DNA of 64,000 nt from Planotetraspora kaengkrachanensis (GCF_016862895.1 NZ_BONV01000001.1:62001-126000), one strand, 5' to 3'; positions 19,691 to 28,677 are shown, counted from the first letter of the stretch. Numbers and translations: made by a program. Notes: generated by a model from the letters alone, not told the origin.

Positions 19691-20680
19691 GTGGACTGGA
19701 ACACCATCTTCATCACCACGGTCGAGGCCTCGATCGGCTGGCAGACCGTCGCCTACGCGCTCGCCGCGATCGGCATCAACATCCAGTTCGGCTACGCCGG
19801 ACTGCTCAACTTCGGCCAGGCGGCCTTCCTCGGCGTCGCCGCGTACGGCCTGGCGGTCACCGTCTCGACCTTCCATCTGTCGTTCTGGCTCGGCATCGCG
19901 ATCGGCCTGGTCGCCACGGTCATCCTGGCCTTCCTCCTGGGCATCCCCACCCTCCGGTTGCGCGCCGACTACCTCGCCATCGTGACCATCGCGGCGGCGG
20001 AGATCGTCCGGCTCGTCTTCCGGTCGGTCGCGTTCAAGGACGTCTTCGGCGGCTCAGACGGGCGGCAGAACTTCTCCGGCGACTTCTTCGCGATCAATCC
20101 CTATTCTCCAGGCACATACGGCATCGGCCCGATCAGCTTCGACGAGCGGACCACCTGGGTCCTGACGGTCGGTTGGATCCTGATCGCGCTCTCCTGCGCC
20201 CTGGTCTACCTGCTGATGAAGAGCCCGTGGGGCCGCGTCATGAAGGCCATCAGGGAGGACGAGGACGCCGTGCGCAGCCTCGGCAAGAACGTCTTCTCCT
20301 ACAAGATGCAGGCGCTCGTCCTCGGCGGCGTCATCGGCTGCCTCGGTGGCTTCATCTTCGCCCTCAGCCAGGCGTCGGTTCAGCCGGACCTGTTCGGCAC
20401 CGAGTTCACGTTCTACGCGTACACGATCGTGATCCTCGGCGGCGCGGCCCGCGTCTTCAGCCCCGTCGTCGGCGCCGCGATCTTCTGGGTGCTGCTGGTC
20501 TTCATCGGAAACACCCTGGACGAGGCGGCCAGGGCCGGAGCCTTCGGCTCATGGGTCACTGTGAGCCAGGTCGGCTCCGTGCGCTTCATGCTGGTCGGCC
20601 TCGGCCTGATGCTCCTGCTCATCTTCCGGCCCCAGGGCATCTTCGGCGACAAGAGGGAGATCGCGCTCGATGCACGCTGA
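19691..20680 (+). CDS. livM: Branched-chain amino acid ABC permease LivM
   Basis: The 329-residue second membrane subunit has 8-9 hydrophobic segments. It carries the LivM motifs IQFGYAGLLNFGQAAFLGVAAYG and PTLRLRADYLAIVTIAAAEI, and the cytoplasmic coupling loop GRVMKAIREDEDAVRSLGKN, which contacts the ATPase. GTG start at 19691, 13 bases after livH. Its last 11 bases overlap livG, so translation is probably coupled. Confidence 0.95.
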   Translation: MDWNTIFITTVEASIGWQTVAYALAAIGINIQFGYAGLLNFGQAAFLGVAAYGLAVTVSTFHLSFWLGIAIGLVATVILAFLLGIPTLRLRADYLAIVTIAAAEIVRLVFRSVAFKDVFGGSDGRQNFSGDFFAINPYSPGTYGIGPISFDERTTWVLTVGWILIALSCALVYLLMKSPWGRVMKAIREDEDAVRSLGKNVFSYKMQALVLGGVIGCLGGFIFALSQASVQPDLFGTEFTFYAYTIVILGGAARVFSPVVGAAIFWVLLVFIGNTLDEAARAGAFGSWVTVSQVGSVRFMLVGLGLMLLLIFRPQGIFGDKREIALDAR

Positions 20681-21602
20681 CACCACCGTGACCAGCAAGA
20701 AGGCCGCGGCGGTCGCGGCCTTCGCGGGACTCGACTCCGAGCCGGGCGTGGCCAAGCCCGACCCCATCCTGGTCATCGAGAAGGTCGTGCGCAGGTTCGG
20801 CGGCCTGACCGCGGTCGACGTCGACCACGTCGAGGTCCAGCGCGGCTCGATCACCGCGCTCATCGGGCCCAACGGAGCGGGGAAGACCACGTTCTTCAAC
20901 CAGCTCACCGGGTTCGACACCGCGGACGAGGGCTCCTGGTCCTTCAACGGCAAGCAACTGAAGGGCGTCCCCGCCCACCGGGTGGCGCGCAGCGGCATGG
21001 TGCGCACCTTCCAGCTCACCAAGGCGCTGTCCAAGCTGACCGTCATGGAGAACATGCGGCTGGGGGCGCAGAACCAGCGCGGCGAGAACTTCTTCCGCGC
21101 CCTGATCCCCGGCAGCTGGCGCGGCCAGGAAGACGAGATCACCGAGCGCGCCGAGGAGCTCCTCGAGCGGTTCAAGCTCGCGGCCAAGCGGGACGACTTC
21201 GCCGGCTCCCTGTCGGGCGGCCAGCGCAAGCTCCTCGAGATGGCCCGGGCGCTCATGGTCGGTCCCGAACTCGTCATGCTCGACGAGCCCATGGCGGGCG
21301 TGAACCCGGCGCTGACCCAGTCCCTCCTCGGCCACGTCAAGGACCTGCGCGAGCAGGGCATGACCGTGCTCTTCGTCGAGCACGACATGGACATGGTGCG
21401 CGACATCAGCGACTGGGTCATCGTCATGGCGCAGGGCACGGTCATCGCCGAGGGCCCGCCGGACACGATCATGTCGGATAACCGGGTCATCGACGCCTAC
21501 CTCGGCGCCCACCACGACGCGCCGATGTCGGTCGAGGAGGCCGAGGAGCAGCTGCAGGAGGCCGAGGCCGAGCTCGAGGCCGAGATCGAGGAGAAGGCAT
21601 GA
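20670..21602 (+). CDS. livG: Branched-chain amino acid ABC ATPase LivG
   Basis: The 310-residue ATPase has Walker A GPNGAGKTT, the LivG-type signature SGGQRKLLEMARALM, Walker B LVMLDEPMAGVNP and the H-loop FVEHDMD. It differs from standard LivG by about 30 extra residues at the N-terminus and an acidic, probably coiled-coil tail (EEAEEQLQEAEAELEAEIEE). It hydrolyses ATP with LivF to drive import. It overlaps livM by 11 bases and livF by 4 (ATGA). Confidence 0.95.
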   Translation: MHADTTVTSKKAAAVAAFAGLDSEPGVAKPDPILVIEKVVRRFGGLTAVDVDHVEVQRGSITALIGPNGAGKTTFFNQLTGFDTADEGSWSFNGKQLKGVPAHRVARSGMVRTFQLTKALSKLTVMENMRLGAQNQRGENFFRALIPGSWRGQEDEITERAEELLERFKLAAKRDDFAGSLSGGQRKLLEMARALMVGPELVMLDEPMAGVNPALTQSLLGHVKDLREQGMTVLFVEHDMDMVRDISDWVIVMAQGTVIAEGPPDTIMSDNRVIDAYLGAHHDAPMSVEEAEEQLQEAEAELEAEIEEKA

Positions 21603-22486
21603 GCGAGCCAGAGCCGAACGCGGAGCGCGCGGAAGCCGGCGACGAGGCGGTGGCCGTACCGGCCCAGAGCGCCGCGGCGCAGGACGCCCCGGAGCCGGAG
21701 GAGGCGGCGGAGACCGCCGGTTCCTCGGCCGTCACCGACCGCTCCGACCACCTCGCCGGGGCGCAGGACGCCGTCCTGCGCGCCGACGAGCTGTACGCGG
21801 GCTACATCCCCGGCGTCAACATCCTCAACGGCGCCGACCTGTACGTGAAGAAGGGCGAGCTCATCGGCATCATCGGCCCCAACGGAGCCGGGAAGTCGAC
21901 ACTGCTCAAGTCCCTGTTCGGGCTGGTGAACGTCCGCACGGGCACGGTCACGCTGAACGGCGAGGACATCACCAACCTCAAGGCCCACTCGCTGGTTTCC
22001 CGGGGCGTCGGATACGTCCCGCAGACCAACAACGTGTTCCCCAGCCTCACCATCGAGGAGAACCTGGAGATGGGCGCCTTCCAGGTGCCCGGCAAGTTCA
22101 AGGAACGCTTCGAGTTCGTCTGCGAGATCTTCCCGGCCCTCAGGGAGCGGCGTAAGCAGCGGGCGGGGTCTCTGTCCGGCGGCGAGCGCCAGATGGTCGC
22201 CATGGGCCGGGCGCTCATGACCGAGCCGTCGGTGCTGCTGCTCGACGAGCCGTCGGCCGGCCTGTCGCCCAAGCTGCAGGACCTGGTCTTCATCCAGGCC
22301 CAGCAGATCAACAAGGCCGGTGTGACGATCATCATGGTGGAGCAGAACGCGCGCCGCTGTCTGCAGATCTGCCACCGGGGTTACGTCCTGGACCAGGGAC
22401 GCAACGCCTACATGGCCACCGGTCGCGAACTGATCAACGACCCCAAGGTCATCCAGCTCTACCTCGGCACGCTGGCCCGCGCCTAG
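21599..22486 (+). CDS. livF: Branched-chain amino acid ABC ATPase LivF
   Basis: The 295-residue ATPase has Walker A GPNGAGKST, signature LSGGERQMVAMGRALM, Walker B VLLLDEPSAGLSP and the VEQN switch region, all typical of LivF. It has an unusual acidic Ala/Glu-rich N-terminal extension of about 60 residues before the ATPase fold (LRADELYAGY). The start ATG overlaps the livG stop (ATGA). A strong hairpin terminator follows at 22502, closing the livHMGF operon. Confidence 0.95.
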   Translation: MSEPEPNAERAEAGDEAVAVPAQSAAAQDAPEPEEAAETAGSSAVTDRSDHLAGAQDAVLRADELYAGYIPGVNILNGADLYVKKGELIGIIGPNGAGKSTLLKSLFGLVNVRTGTVTLNGEDITNLKAHSLVSRGVGYVPQTNNVFPSLTIEENLEMGAFQVPGKFKERFEFVCEIFPALRERRKQRAGSLSGGERQMVAMGRALMTEPSVLLLDEPSAGLSPKLQDLVFIQAQQINKAGVTIIMVEQNARRCLQICHRGYVLDQGRNAYMATGRELINDPKVIQLYLGTLARA

Positions 22487-22501
22487 CATCGCCGTCACGA
22501 G

Positions 22502-22531
22502 GGGCCCCGGGCGGTTCGCCGCCCGGGGCCC
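22502..22531 (+). terminator. Terminator of the livHMGF operon
   Basis: Perfect 13-bp arms GGGCCCCGGGCGG (22502-22514) and CCGCCCGGGGCCC (22519-22531) enclose a TTCG loop, 15 bases after the livF stop. Confidence 0.88.
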
Positions 22532-22614
22532 TTCGCGCTCTCCGGGTACGGCACGGCCTCCGGCCACCGCCTTGTGACCTTTTGCCCGCGTGGCCGTGAA
22601 ACACGGCGAGCACA

Positions 22615-23091
22615 ATGGGCGGCATGACCCGATTCACATTGGGGTCGGCGCTGGCGGTCACGGCGCTCACGATCGCCCTGACCGCCTGCCAGAGCACCCC
22701 CCACGACGGTCAGGCGGCGAGATCCGCACCCCCTGCGGGCGGGGCCTCAACGGACGAGGCCGTCTACGTGACCGGCGCCCGGCCAGGCGACGACGCCTGC
22801 GCCCGGGTGGTCTCCGCCATCGGCTACCTCGAACTGTCCCTGCTTCCCGCGGGCCAGGAGGACGCCCAGCGTTACGACGGCGACGTGCGCGGCCGATTCG
22901 GCTACGTCCGCGGCACCCTCGCGATGTACGGCCCGCATCTCCCCGCTTCCCTGGCCGGGCCCGCCGCGACCATCGAGGAGGTCGGCACGCCGCTGTCCAC
23001 GGCTGACACCGACCCCGCCAGGCGGCCCGCGCTGCTTCGCGAATACCGCGACGCCTCCCAGGTCATCACCTCGACCTGCCCGAAGCCCTGA
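22615..23091 (+). CDS. Small lipoprotein, function unknown
   Basis: The 158-residue protein has a lipoprotein signal peptide: a basic start, a hydrophobic stretch (FTLGSALAVTALTIAL) and the lipobox LTAC, with Cys about 26 residues from the ATG. It should be lipidated by Lgt and exposed outside the membrane. The mature part has two more cysteines (DDACARVVSAIGYLE and the C-terminal STCPKP) that may pair. I do not recognise a domain. Two ATG codons (22615, 22624) are possible starts. It is flanked by the livF terminator and a convergent livK, so it is probably transcribed alone. Confidence 0.75.
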   Translation: MGGMTRFTLGSALAVTALTIALTACQSTPHDGQAARSAPPAGGASTDEAVYVTGARPGDDACARVVSAIGYLELSLLPAGQEDAQRYDGDVRGRFGYVRGTLAMYGPHLPASLAGPAATIEEVGTPLSTADTDPARRPALLREYRDASQVITSTCPKP

Positions 23092-23197
23092 CCCGCCTGC
23101 CGTACGAACCGGGGCGGGACGGGCTCCGAGCGGAGCCGGGGCTCTGTGAGGCGCGGAGGCAGCCGTGAGAGGCGGAAGGGACCGCGGACACGCGAAA

Positions 23198-23223
23198 GGG
23201 CCCGGTCCTCGCGGACCGGGCCC
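23198..23223. terminator. Terminator of livK, possibly bidirectional
   Basis: Perfect 11-bp arms GGGCCCGGTCC (23198-23208) and GGACCGGGCCC (23213-23223) enclose a 4-base loop. On the minus strand the stem is followed by TTTCGCG, 33 bases after the livK stop. Confidence 0.85.
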
Positions 23224-23255
23224 CTCAGCGGCCTACAGCGGTGCGGTCGCCGGCG

Positions 23256-24545
23256 TCAGCCGTCGATCTTGCCGGTGTTGAAGGCGATGTTCTTGTTGGT
23301 GTTGTCGGCACCGTACTGGTAGATGCCGATGGTGGCCTCGGCCGGGTCACCCGCGGTGTTGAACTCGATCGGGCCGGAGACACCGTCGTAGTCGATGTCC
23401 TTGCCCGCCGCGAGCAGGTCGGCGCAGGACTTGAAGTCCTTGCACTTCTCGCCACCGGAGGAGACCTCGGTCAGCTTCGCCGCGATGTCCGCACCCGCGT
23501 CGCTCTTGGCCGCGGCCGCCGCGAGAGCGGTCAGGATCGTGGCGTCGTAGGACTCGGGACCGTAGTTGAAGTCCTTCAGGCTCGGGTCGGCCGTCATGAG
23601 CTTCGCCTTGAAGTCGTCGGAGACCTCGGCGCCGGGCTGGGTGCCCTTCGCGCCGTCCAGCGTGCCCTTGGGGAAGCCGTCCTTGCCCGTGCCGTAGTTG
23701 GACAGGTTGCCGTCGACGAAGTACCACTTCACCTTGTCGGCGGTCAGGCCCTGCTTGACGAGCTCAGGAACGATCTTCTTCGTCTCGTCGAAGCCGATCA
23801 GCGCGATGGCCTTGGGGTTGGCTTCCTTGATCTTCGCGACGTCAGCGGAGTAGTCGGCCGCCTTGGGGTCGTAGATGACCTTGGAGACGACCTGGCCGCC
23901 ACCGCCCTCGACGGCCTTCTGGACGTTGTCCGCAAGGCCGGTGCCGTACGCGTCCTGGAGGGCGAGGATGCCCACGCTGTCGCTGCCGTCGGCGAGGATG
24001 AGGTCACCGAGCACGCGGCCCTGGAGCACGTCCGGCGGAGCCGTACGGAAGTACAGGCCCTTGTCGTTGTACGTCGTGAACTGGTCAGAGGTGTTGGCGG
24101 GCGAGATCTGCACCACACCGGCACCGGTGATCTTGTCGATGACCGACAGCGAAACCGAGGACGACGCCGCACCGACCACGACATCGGCGTTCTGCTGGAG
24201 CAGCTTGTCAACCGACTGCGAAGCGATGTTGGTCGACGTGTCACCCGAGTCGGTGTCGATCTCGACGGCCGGCTTGCCGAGGACGCCGCCGGCGGCGTTG
24301 ATCTCCTGAACCGCCAGCTTGACACCCGCGAACTCCGGCGGACCGAGGAAGGCGAGCGAACCGGTCTGCGGCAGCAGCGTGCCGACGGTGAGAACGCCGT
24401 CTCCCTTGGCAGCGGCAGGCGCTGAGGAGGCGGGCGCCGAAGAGGTCGGCGCGGCGGTCTCCTCGCCACCGCCACAGGCCGTCAGGGCAAGGCTGGCGGC
24501 CGCGGCGACGGCCAGCACACGCCCAAGGGGGGCAATGCGGATCAT
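23256..24545 (-). CDS. livK: Branched-chain amino acid ABC substrate-binding lipoprotein LivK
   Basis: The 429-residue protein has a lipoprotein signal peptide with lipobox LTACGGG, then an Ala/Ser-rich linker and a type 1 periplasmic-binding fold (Peripla_BP_6). That fold shows VGTLLPQTGSLAFLGPPEFAGV, AVQEINAAGG and the mid-domain ISPANTSDQFT. It should deliver leucine, isoleucine, valine or a related ligand to LivHM. It is on the opposite strand from livHMGF and downstream of the ANTAR regulator gene, with a 268-base leader that contains alternative hairpins. Confidence 0.94.
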   Translation of the reverse strand: MIRIAPLGRVLAVAAAASLALTACGGGEETAAPTSSAPASSAPAAAKGDGVLTVGTLLPQTGSLAFLGPPEFAGVKLAVQEINAAGGVLGKPAVEIDTDSGDTSTNIASQSVDKLLQQNADVVVGAASSSVSLSVIDKITGAGVVQISPANTSDQFTTYNDKGLYFRTAPPDVLQGRVLGDLILADGSDSVGILALQDAYGTGLADNVQKAVEGGGGQVVSKVIYDPKAADYSADVAKIKEANPKAIALIGFDETKKIVPELVKQGLTADKVKWYFVDGNLSNYGTGKDGFPKGTLDGAKGTQPGAEVSDDFKAKLMTADPSLKDFNYGPESYDATILTALAAAAAKSDAGADIAAKLTEVSSGGEKCKDFKSCADLLAAGKDIDYDGVSGPIEFNTAGDPAEATIGIYQYGADNTNKNIAFNTGKIDG

Positions 24546-24670
24546 GAAGCATCTCCTTCATCCAGGCCGGGAAACGGCAGCAACGCCCCGTCCCGATCGA
24601 ATGGTGGAAACGTACATACCGCAAGGGGCCCCCGACCAGGCATGCGTCAGAACTGTCCACACTTGGTTGC

Positions 24671-24699
24671 GGAGTCGTAATAACTCCTCAACTTAGGAG
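24671..24699 (-). promoter_or_regulatory. Alternative hairpins upstream of livK
   Basis: On the minus strand CTCCT and AGGAG (24695-24699 with 24684-24688) form a stem with a six-base loop. GGAGT and ACTCC (24683-24687 with 24671-24675) form a second stem. They share bases 24684-24687 and cannot form together, which is the layout of a switch. Whether livK is transcribed through this point is not shown. Confidence 0.35.
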
Positions 24700-24813
24700 G
24701 GGAACCTTTCTGACCAGGAGCCTGGTGCGCACTCTCTCCGCACATTTCGTCACATGCGTCTCAACAGGCACTGGAATCCCATTGAGCACCCGAATTAACT
24801 CGTGAGAAACGCG

Positions 24814-25410
24814 TTACGCGGGCGAATCGGACTCGCCTGCGCCGTCGTCGACCACCGCCTGGGCCACCTGGCGCATGCTCAGCCGGCGGTCCATGGACGC
24901 CTTCTGAATCCACCGGAACGCCTGCGGCTCGGTCCATCCGTGCCGGGTCATGAGCAGGCCCTTCGCCCGCTCGACCAATTTCCTGGTCTCCAATCGCTCG
25001 GAAAGCGTGGAGACCTCCTTCTCCAGCGCCGAGATCTCCTCGTGGCGGCTGACCGCCATCTCGATGGCCGGAACCAGGTCGCCCTTGGTGAACGGCTTGA
25101 CGAGATAGGCCATGGCCCCCGCGTCCCTCGCCCGCTCGACGAGGTCGCGCTGCGAGAACGCGGTGAGGATGAGGCAGGGCGCGATCCGCTCGGAGACGAT
25201 CCGCTCGGCGGCGGAGATCCCGTCGAGCACGGGCATCTTCACGTCGAGGATCACGAGGTCGGGCCGCAACTCCACGGCCAGCTTCACCGCGCTCTCCCCG
25301 TCGCCCGCCTCTCCGACGACGGCGTAGCCGTCCTCTTCGAGCATCTCCTTGAGGTCGAGACGGATCAGTGCCTCGTCTTCCGCGATCACCACTCGCCGCT
25401 GCGTACTCAC
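24814..25410 (-). CDS. pdtaR: ANTAR-domain response regulator (PdtaR-like)
   Basis: The 198-residue protein has a receiver domain (VVIAEDEALIRLDLKEML with the acidic pocket; phosphoacceptor Asp in LVILDVKMP; conserved Lys in YLVKPFTK). A coiled-coil linker follows, then a C-terminal ANTAR RNA-binding domain (LVERAKGLLMTRHGWTEPQAFRWIQKASM). ANTAR proteins bind paired hairpins in mRNA leaders and stop termination. It corresponds to mycobacterial PdtaR and the conserved streptomycete homologue. The GTG at 25410 is chosen. TAACCT lies about seven bases upstream and there is no ribosome binding site, so it may be leaderless. No partner kinase is in the window. Confidence 0.93.
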   Translation of the reverse strand: MSTQRRVVIAEDEALIRLDLKEMLEEDGYAVVGEAGDGESAVKLAVELRPDLVILDVKMPVLDGISAAERIVSERIAPCLILTAFSQRDLVERARDAGAMAYLVKPFTKGDLVPAIEMAVSRHEEISALEKEVSTLSERLETRKLVERAKGLLMTRHGWTEPQAFRWIQKASMDRRLSMRQVAQAVVDDGAGESDSPA

Positions 25411-25530
25411 GCACAAGAGGTTACCGATGTCCGCTACATTAGGACCACGCCAGGGGCCACGCGGCCGATCATCTCTCCGCTAAGCTCTATGACGACGGGT
25501 CCGGACAAGTCAGCACATGTCCGGATTGAA

Positions 25531-25605
25531 GCCCCGGTACCCCAATTGGCATGAGGGAGCGGATTCAAAACCCGTACAGTGTGGGTTCGAGTCCCACCCG
25601 GGGCA
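25531..25605 (+). tRNA. tRNA with anticodon CAA (Leu-type anticodon), short variable loop
   Basis: The 75-base cloverleaf has a perfect 7-bp acceptor stem (GCCCCGG 25531-25537 with CCGGGGC 25598-25604) and discriminator A25605. It has a 3-bp D stem with GG in the D loop and a perfect T arm (GTGGG/CCCAC around TTCGAGT). The anticodon loop is TTCAAAA, with CAA at 25566-25568, which would read the Leu codon UUG. The variable loop is only 5 bases (25576-25580), whereas bacterial tRNA-Leu normally has a long variable arm. The closing anticodon-stem pair is A25563 against C25571, a mismatch. CCA is not encoded. Confidence 0.8.
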
Positions 25606-25713
25606 CTTTCATTCACCGGCCGCGAGCAGCCGAACCGCGCACCGGCCGCGCACTCTCCGTCCGGCGGTCATCCCCTGCACGTTCAGGCGTACGGTCACCG
25701 TCCATCCACGTGA

Positions 25714-26883
25714 TCAGGTGTCCGGCAGCAGCCGTACGGCGTCGAGGGCGAGGGACAACTCCACCGCGTCACGGGGGCGCGACGGCGAACGGCCGGTCAT
25801 CTGCTCGATCCTGCGCACCCGGTTGAAGACCGTGTTCCGGTGGCAGTACAGCTCGCTCGCCACCCGGACCGCCGAGCCCTCGCACCGCAGCCAGGCCTCG
25901 AGGGTCGCGAGCAGCACCGCCCGCTCAGGTGAGGACAACACCGGCCCGAGCACGCCGCTCGCCAGCTGCCTGGCCAGCTCGGGCTGGCACACCACCAGCG
26001 CGGCGGGCAGCCGCCGGTCGAGCCTGGCGATCTCCGGCCGGGTGCCCGAGCAGGTCCGCATGGCGAGCTCGGCCATCCGCCGGGCGTTGCCGAGCTCCGC
26101 GAGTCCCTCGACGACGGGACTGATGCCGGCGATCCCGCACACGATGGGCCTGATGGCCTCGACGAGGTCGTCCAGCGACCTGTCCCCCATGAACACCACG
26201 GCCATCTCGTAGTCGGTGCGCATGCGCCACAGGAAGAGCAGACCGCCGATGATCTCGGGACGGTGGGACCGTTCGGGCAGCCGCGTTGTGACGACCGCAT
26301 AGCGGCCGAACTCCGGGAGCTCCAGGGCGGCCGCCGCGACCTGCCCGACGGCCGTGTCCGCCCGGCCTTCCAGCAGGGCGTCCAGCATCGCGTGCACCCG
26401 TTCGTTCCCACGCCCGAGCAGCTCGTTCTCCCGCCGGCGGTAGGCGTCGGCGGCGGCCACGGCCTGCCGGTCGATGGCGTGCCACACGTGGGTGGCGCAG
26501 CGCAGCAGCGCGGGCAGCTTCTCGGGGTACTGGTCGCCCACGATGTCGATGAAGCCGTTCCAGGTGACCTGGGCGGCCAGCCGGTAGCTGCGCATGAGCG
26601 AGTCGAGCGGCAACCCGTGCTCCGCCCTCCTGCGGCCCACCGTCTGCGCGTACGCGACGTCGCGTCGTTCGTGCCTCGGCTGGAGGATCGCGGTGATGCC
26701 GACGCGCAGCCCCTCGTACGTGCTCTTCCAGTGGTCCTCGACGGGCACGTTGATCCGGTAGGCCTCGTCGTTCTCCCTGCCGCGCTTCACCAGCTCGTCG
26801 GTGAGCTCGGGGATGCGTTCAAGCAGGCAGGCGGCGGAGGTCCTCAGCAGTTCCCGGATCTCGGATTCCGTCCTGGACCTCAT
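25714..26883 (-). CDS. PucR/CdaR-type transcriptional regulator
   Basis: The 389-residue protein has an N-terminal helical sensor-like region ([19 protein letters not shown]), a central GGDEF-like remnant and a C-terminal PucR helix-turn-helix ([19 protein letters not shown], then [18 protein letters not shown]). This HTH_30 type is found in activators of purine, GABA, sugar-diacid and aromatic catabolism. The ATG at 26883 begins [13 protein letters not shown]. It is divergent from the second liv operon at 27071 and is its likely regulator. A 16-bp palindrome lies between them at 26948. Confidence 0.85.
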   Translation of the reverse strand: MRSRTESEIRELLRTSAACLLERIPELTDELVKRGRENDEAYRINVPVEDHWKSTYEGLRVGITAILQPRHERRDVAYAQTVGRRRAEHGLPLDSLMRSYRLAAQVTWNGFIDIVGDQYPEKLPALLRCATHVWHAIDRQAVAAADAYRRRENELLGRGNERVHAMLDALLEGRADTAVGQVAAAALELPEFGRYAVVTTRLPERSHRPEIIGGLLFLWRMRTDYEMAVVFMGDRSLDDLVEAIRPIVCGIAGISPVVEGLAELGNARRMAELAMRTCSGTRPEIARLDRRLPAALVVCQPELARQLASGVLGPVLSSPERAVLLATLEAWLRCEGSAVRVASELYCHRNTVFNRVRRIEQMTGRSPSRPRDAVELSLALDAVRLLPDT

Positions 26884-26947
26884 GGTTCCGAATGTGCCAG
26901 GACTTCGGGTCCGGAACAAGATTCGGTTCCCGATTCGTGACCGTGGA

Positions 26948-26963
26948 TTGTGCTGTCGCACAA
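26948..26963. promoter_or_regulatory. Palindrome between pucR-type gene and second liv operon
   Basis: TTGTGC (26948-26953) and GCACAA (26958-26963) flank TGTC: a perfect two-fold site in the 187-base divergent promoter region. It is a candidate operator of the PucR-type regulator. Confidence 0.5.
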
Positions 26964-27070
26964 GTGCCGTGTCAAAGGCATGGGCTGAGGACCCGACTTG
27001 CCGGGCAGATCTGGACGCGGCTCGACGCGATGGGTTGTCTGTGCCTTCATCGGAGTCACAGGAGGGGTTG

Positions 27071-27901
27071 ATGGCTGGTGAGGCAGGCCTGGAGATCACG
27101 GATCTGGCGGTGCACTACGGCCCCGTACGCGCGCTGAGAGGAGTTCGCGTCACAGTACCCCGCGGCGCGGTGGTGGCGGTGCTCGGCGCGAACGGCGCGG
27201 GCAAGTCCACGCTCCTTCGCGCCGTGTCGGGCACGCTCAGGTTCCACCGGGGCGGGGTGACCTCCGGCACGGTGTCCTTCGGCGGCTCGCGGCTGAACGG
27301 GTCGCCGGCGGCCGCGGTCGCACGCGGCGTCGTCCAGGTGCCGGAGGGCCGCCGGGTCTTCGCCCGGATGACGGTGGCCGAGAATCTGCGGGCCGGTGCG
27401 CTGGGCGTCCGCGATCGCGGGAAGGTCGCCGAGGCGCGCGACCGGGTCCACGCGCTGTTCCCGATCCTCGCCGAACGGCCGCACCAGAGAGCGGGCCTGC
27501 TGTCCGGCGGCGAGCAGCAGATGTTGTCGATCGGGCGGGCACTGATGGCGAACCCGTCGATGTTGCTGCTGGACGAGCCCACTCTCGGGCTGGCTCCGAT
27601 GATGGCGGCCAGGATCGCGGCGACGATCAGGGAGATCAACGAACAGGGAACGTCCGTGCTGCTGGTGGAGCAGAACGCGGCGATGGCGCTGGGGCTGGCG
27701 TCACACGCGTACGTGCTGGAGGTGGGCGAGGTCGCCCTGTCCGGGCCGGCGGCGGAGCTGGCCGCCAGCGACGAGGTGCGCCGCCGGTATCTGGGTGTCG
27801 GCACGCCCGAGACAGACCGACCGGTTGGTATCGATGCGGAGGACGCCCCACCGGAGCTCACGCCCCGCCCGGTCCGGACGTTGCCGAGGTGGACGGCATG
27901 A
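27071..27901 (+). CDS. LivF-type ABC ATPase, second system
   Basis: The 276-residue ATPase has Walker [10 protein letters not shown], signature [16 protein letters not shown], Walker [13 protein letters not shown] and [14 protein letters not shown], all LivF-like. A tail of about 40 residues follows the ATPase fold. The ATG at 27071 has GGAGGGG at 27061-27067. It is first in a five-gene operon (F-G-H-M-K) whose genes overlap by 4, 4, 8 and 40 bases. The ligand is not necessarily an amino acid; PucR control would fit an amide, amine or aromatic compound. Confidence 0.92.
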   Translation: MAGEAGLEITDLAVHYGPVRALRGVRVTVPRGAVVAVLGANGAGKSTLLRAVSGTLRFHRGGVTSGTVSFGGSRLNGSPAAAVARGVVQVPEGRRVFARMTVAENLRAGALGVRDRGKVAEARDRVHALFPILAERPHQRAGLLSGGEQQMLSIGRALMANPSMLLLDEPTLGLAPMMAARIAATIREINEQGTSVLLVEQNAAMALGLASHAYVLEVGEVALSGPAAELAASDEVRRRYLGVGTPETDRPVGIDAEDAPPELTPRPVRTLPRWTA

Positions 27902-28677
27902 TCCCGGAGCTGGTTGTCAGCGACGTCACCGTCAGGTTCGCCGGGCTCGTCGCGCTCGACTCCGTGAGTTTCACGGTCAGGCCGGGCAGCACGCACGCGC
28001 TCATCGGGCCGAACGGCGCCGGCAAGTCGACGTGCTTCAACGTGCTGTCCGGCGTGTACCGGGCGACGTCGGGAAGCGTGCGGTTCGGCGACGCCGAGCT
28101 GACGGCGTCCCGGCCGCACCAGGTGGCGGCGCTCGGCGTTGCGCGCACGTTCCAGAACATCGCGTTGTTGCCGCGGCTCACCGTGCGGGACAACCTCATG
28201 CTCGGCCGTCACCGGCTGACCAGGAGCGGCTTCGTCTCGGCCGGGCTGCGGCTGCCGTCGGCGGGGCGCGAGGCCGCGCGGCACGGCGCGCGGGTGGAGG
28301 AGATCGCCGCGTTCGTCGGCATCGCAGAGGTGCTGCCCACCCCGGTTGGGCTCCTGCCGTACGGCACGCAGAAACGCGTCGAGCTCGCCCGGGCGCTGTG
28401 CATGGAGCCGCGGTTGCTGCTCCTCGACGAACCGGTCGCCGGCATGAACAGCGAGGAGCGCCGGGAGATGGCCGACCTGATCGTCTCCGTACGGGAGAGC
28501 CTCGGCATCTCGATCCTGCTCGTCGAACACGACATGGGGATGGTCATGCGGATCGCGGACTCGGTGACCGTCCTCGACTTCGGCAGGCGCATCGCGGACG
28601 GCGTGCCCGACGAGATCCAACGCGATCCCGAGGTGATCCGCGCCTACCTCGGCGACATCGAGGAGAGCGCCTCATGA
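27898..28677 (+). CDS. LivG-type ABC ATPase, second system
   Basis: The 259-residue ATPase has Walker A GPNGAGKST and LVEHDMGMVMRIAD. Its signature motif is divergent: where LSGGQ is expected it reads LPYGTQKRVELARAL, as in many LivG proteins of the HAAT family. Walker B is LLLLDEPVAGMN. The ATG at 27898 overlaps the preceding stop as ATGA and has GAGGTGG six bases upstream; a GTG at 27889 is the alternative. Confidence 0.92.
   Translation: MIPELVVSDVTVRFAGLVALDSVSFTVRPGSTHALIGPNGAGKSTCFNVLSGVYRATSGSVRFGDAELTASRPHQVAALGVARTFQNIALLPRLTVRDNLMLGRHRLTRSGFVSAGLRLPSAGREAARHGARVEEIAAFVGIAEVLPTPVGLLPYGTQKRVELARALCMEPRLLLLDEPVAGMNSEERREMADLIVSVRESLGISILLVEHDMGMVMRIADSVTVLDFGRRIADGVPDEIQRDPEVIRAYLGDIEESAS

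Noticed and set aside
24671-24726. ANTAR dual-hairpin target called with confidence
   Set aside because: The loop bases do not fit the A1/G4 rule I remember and the second stem overlaps the first, so only a low-confidence regulatory feature is given.
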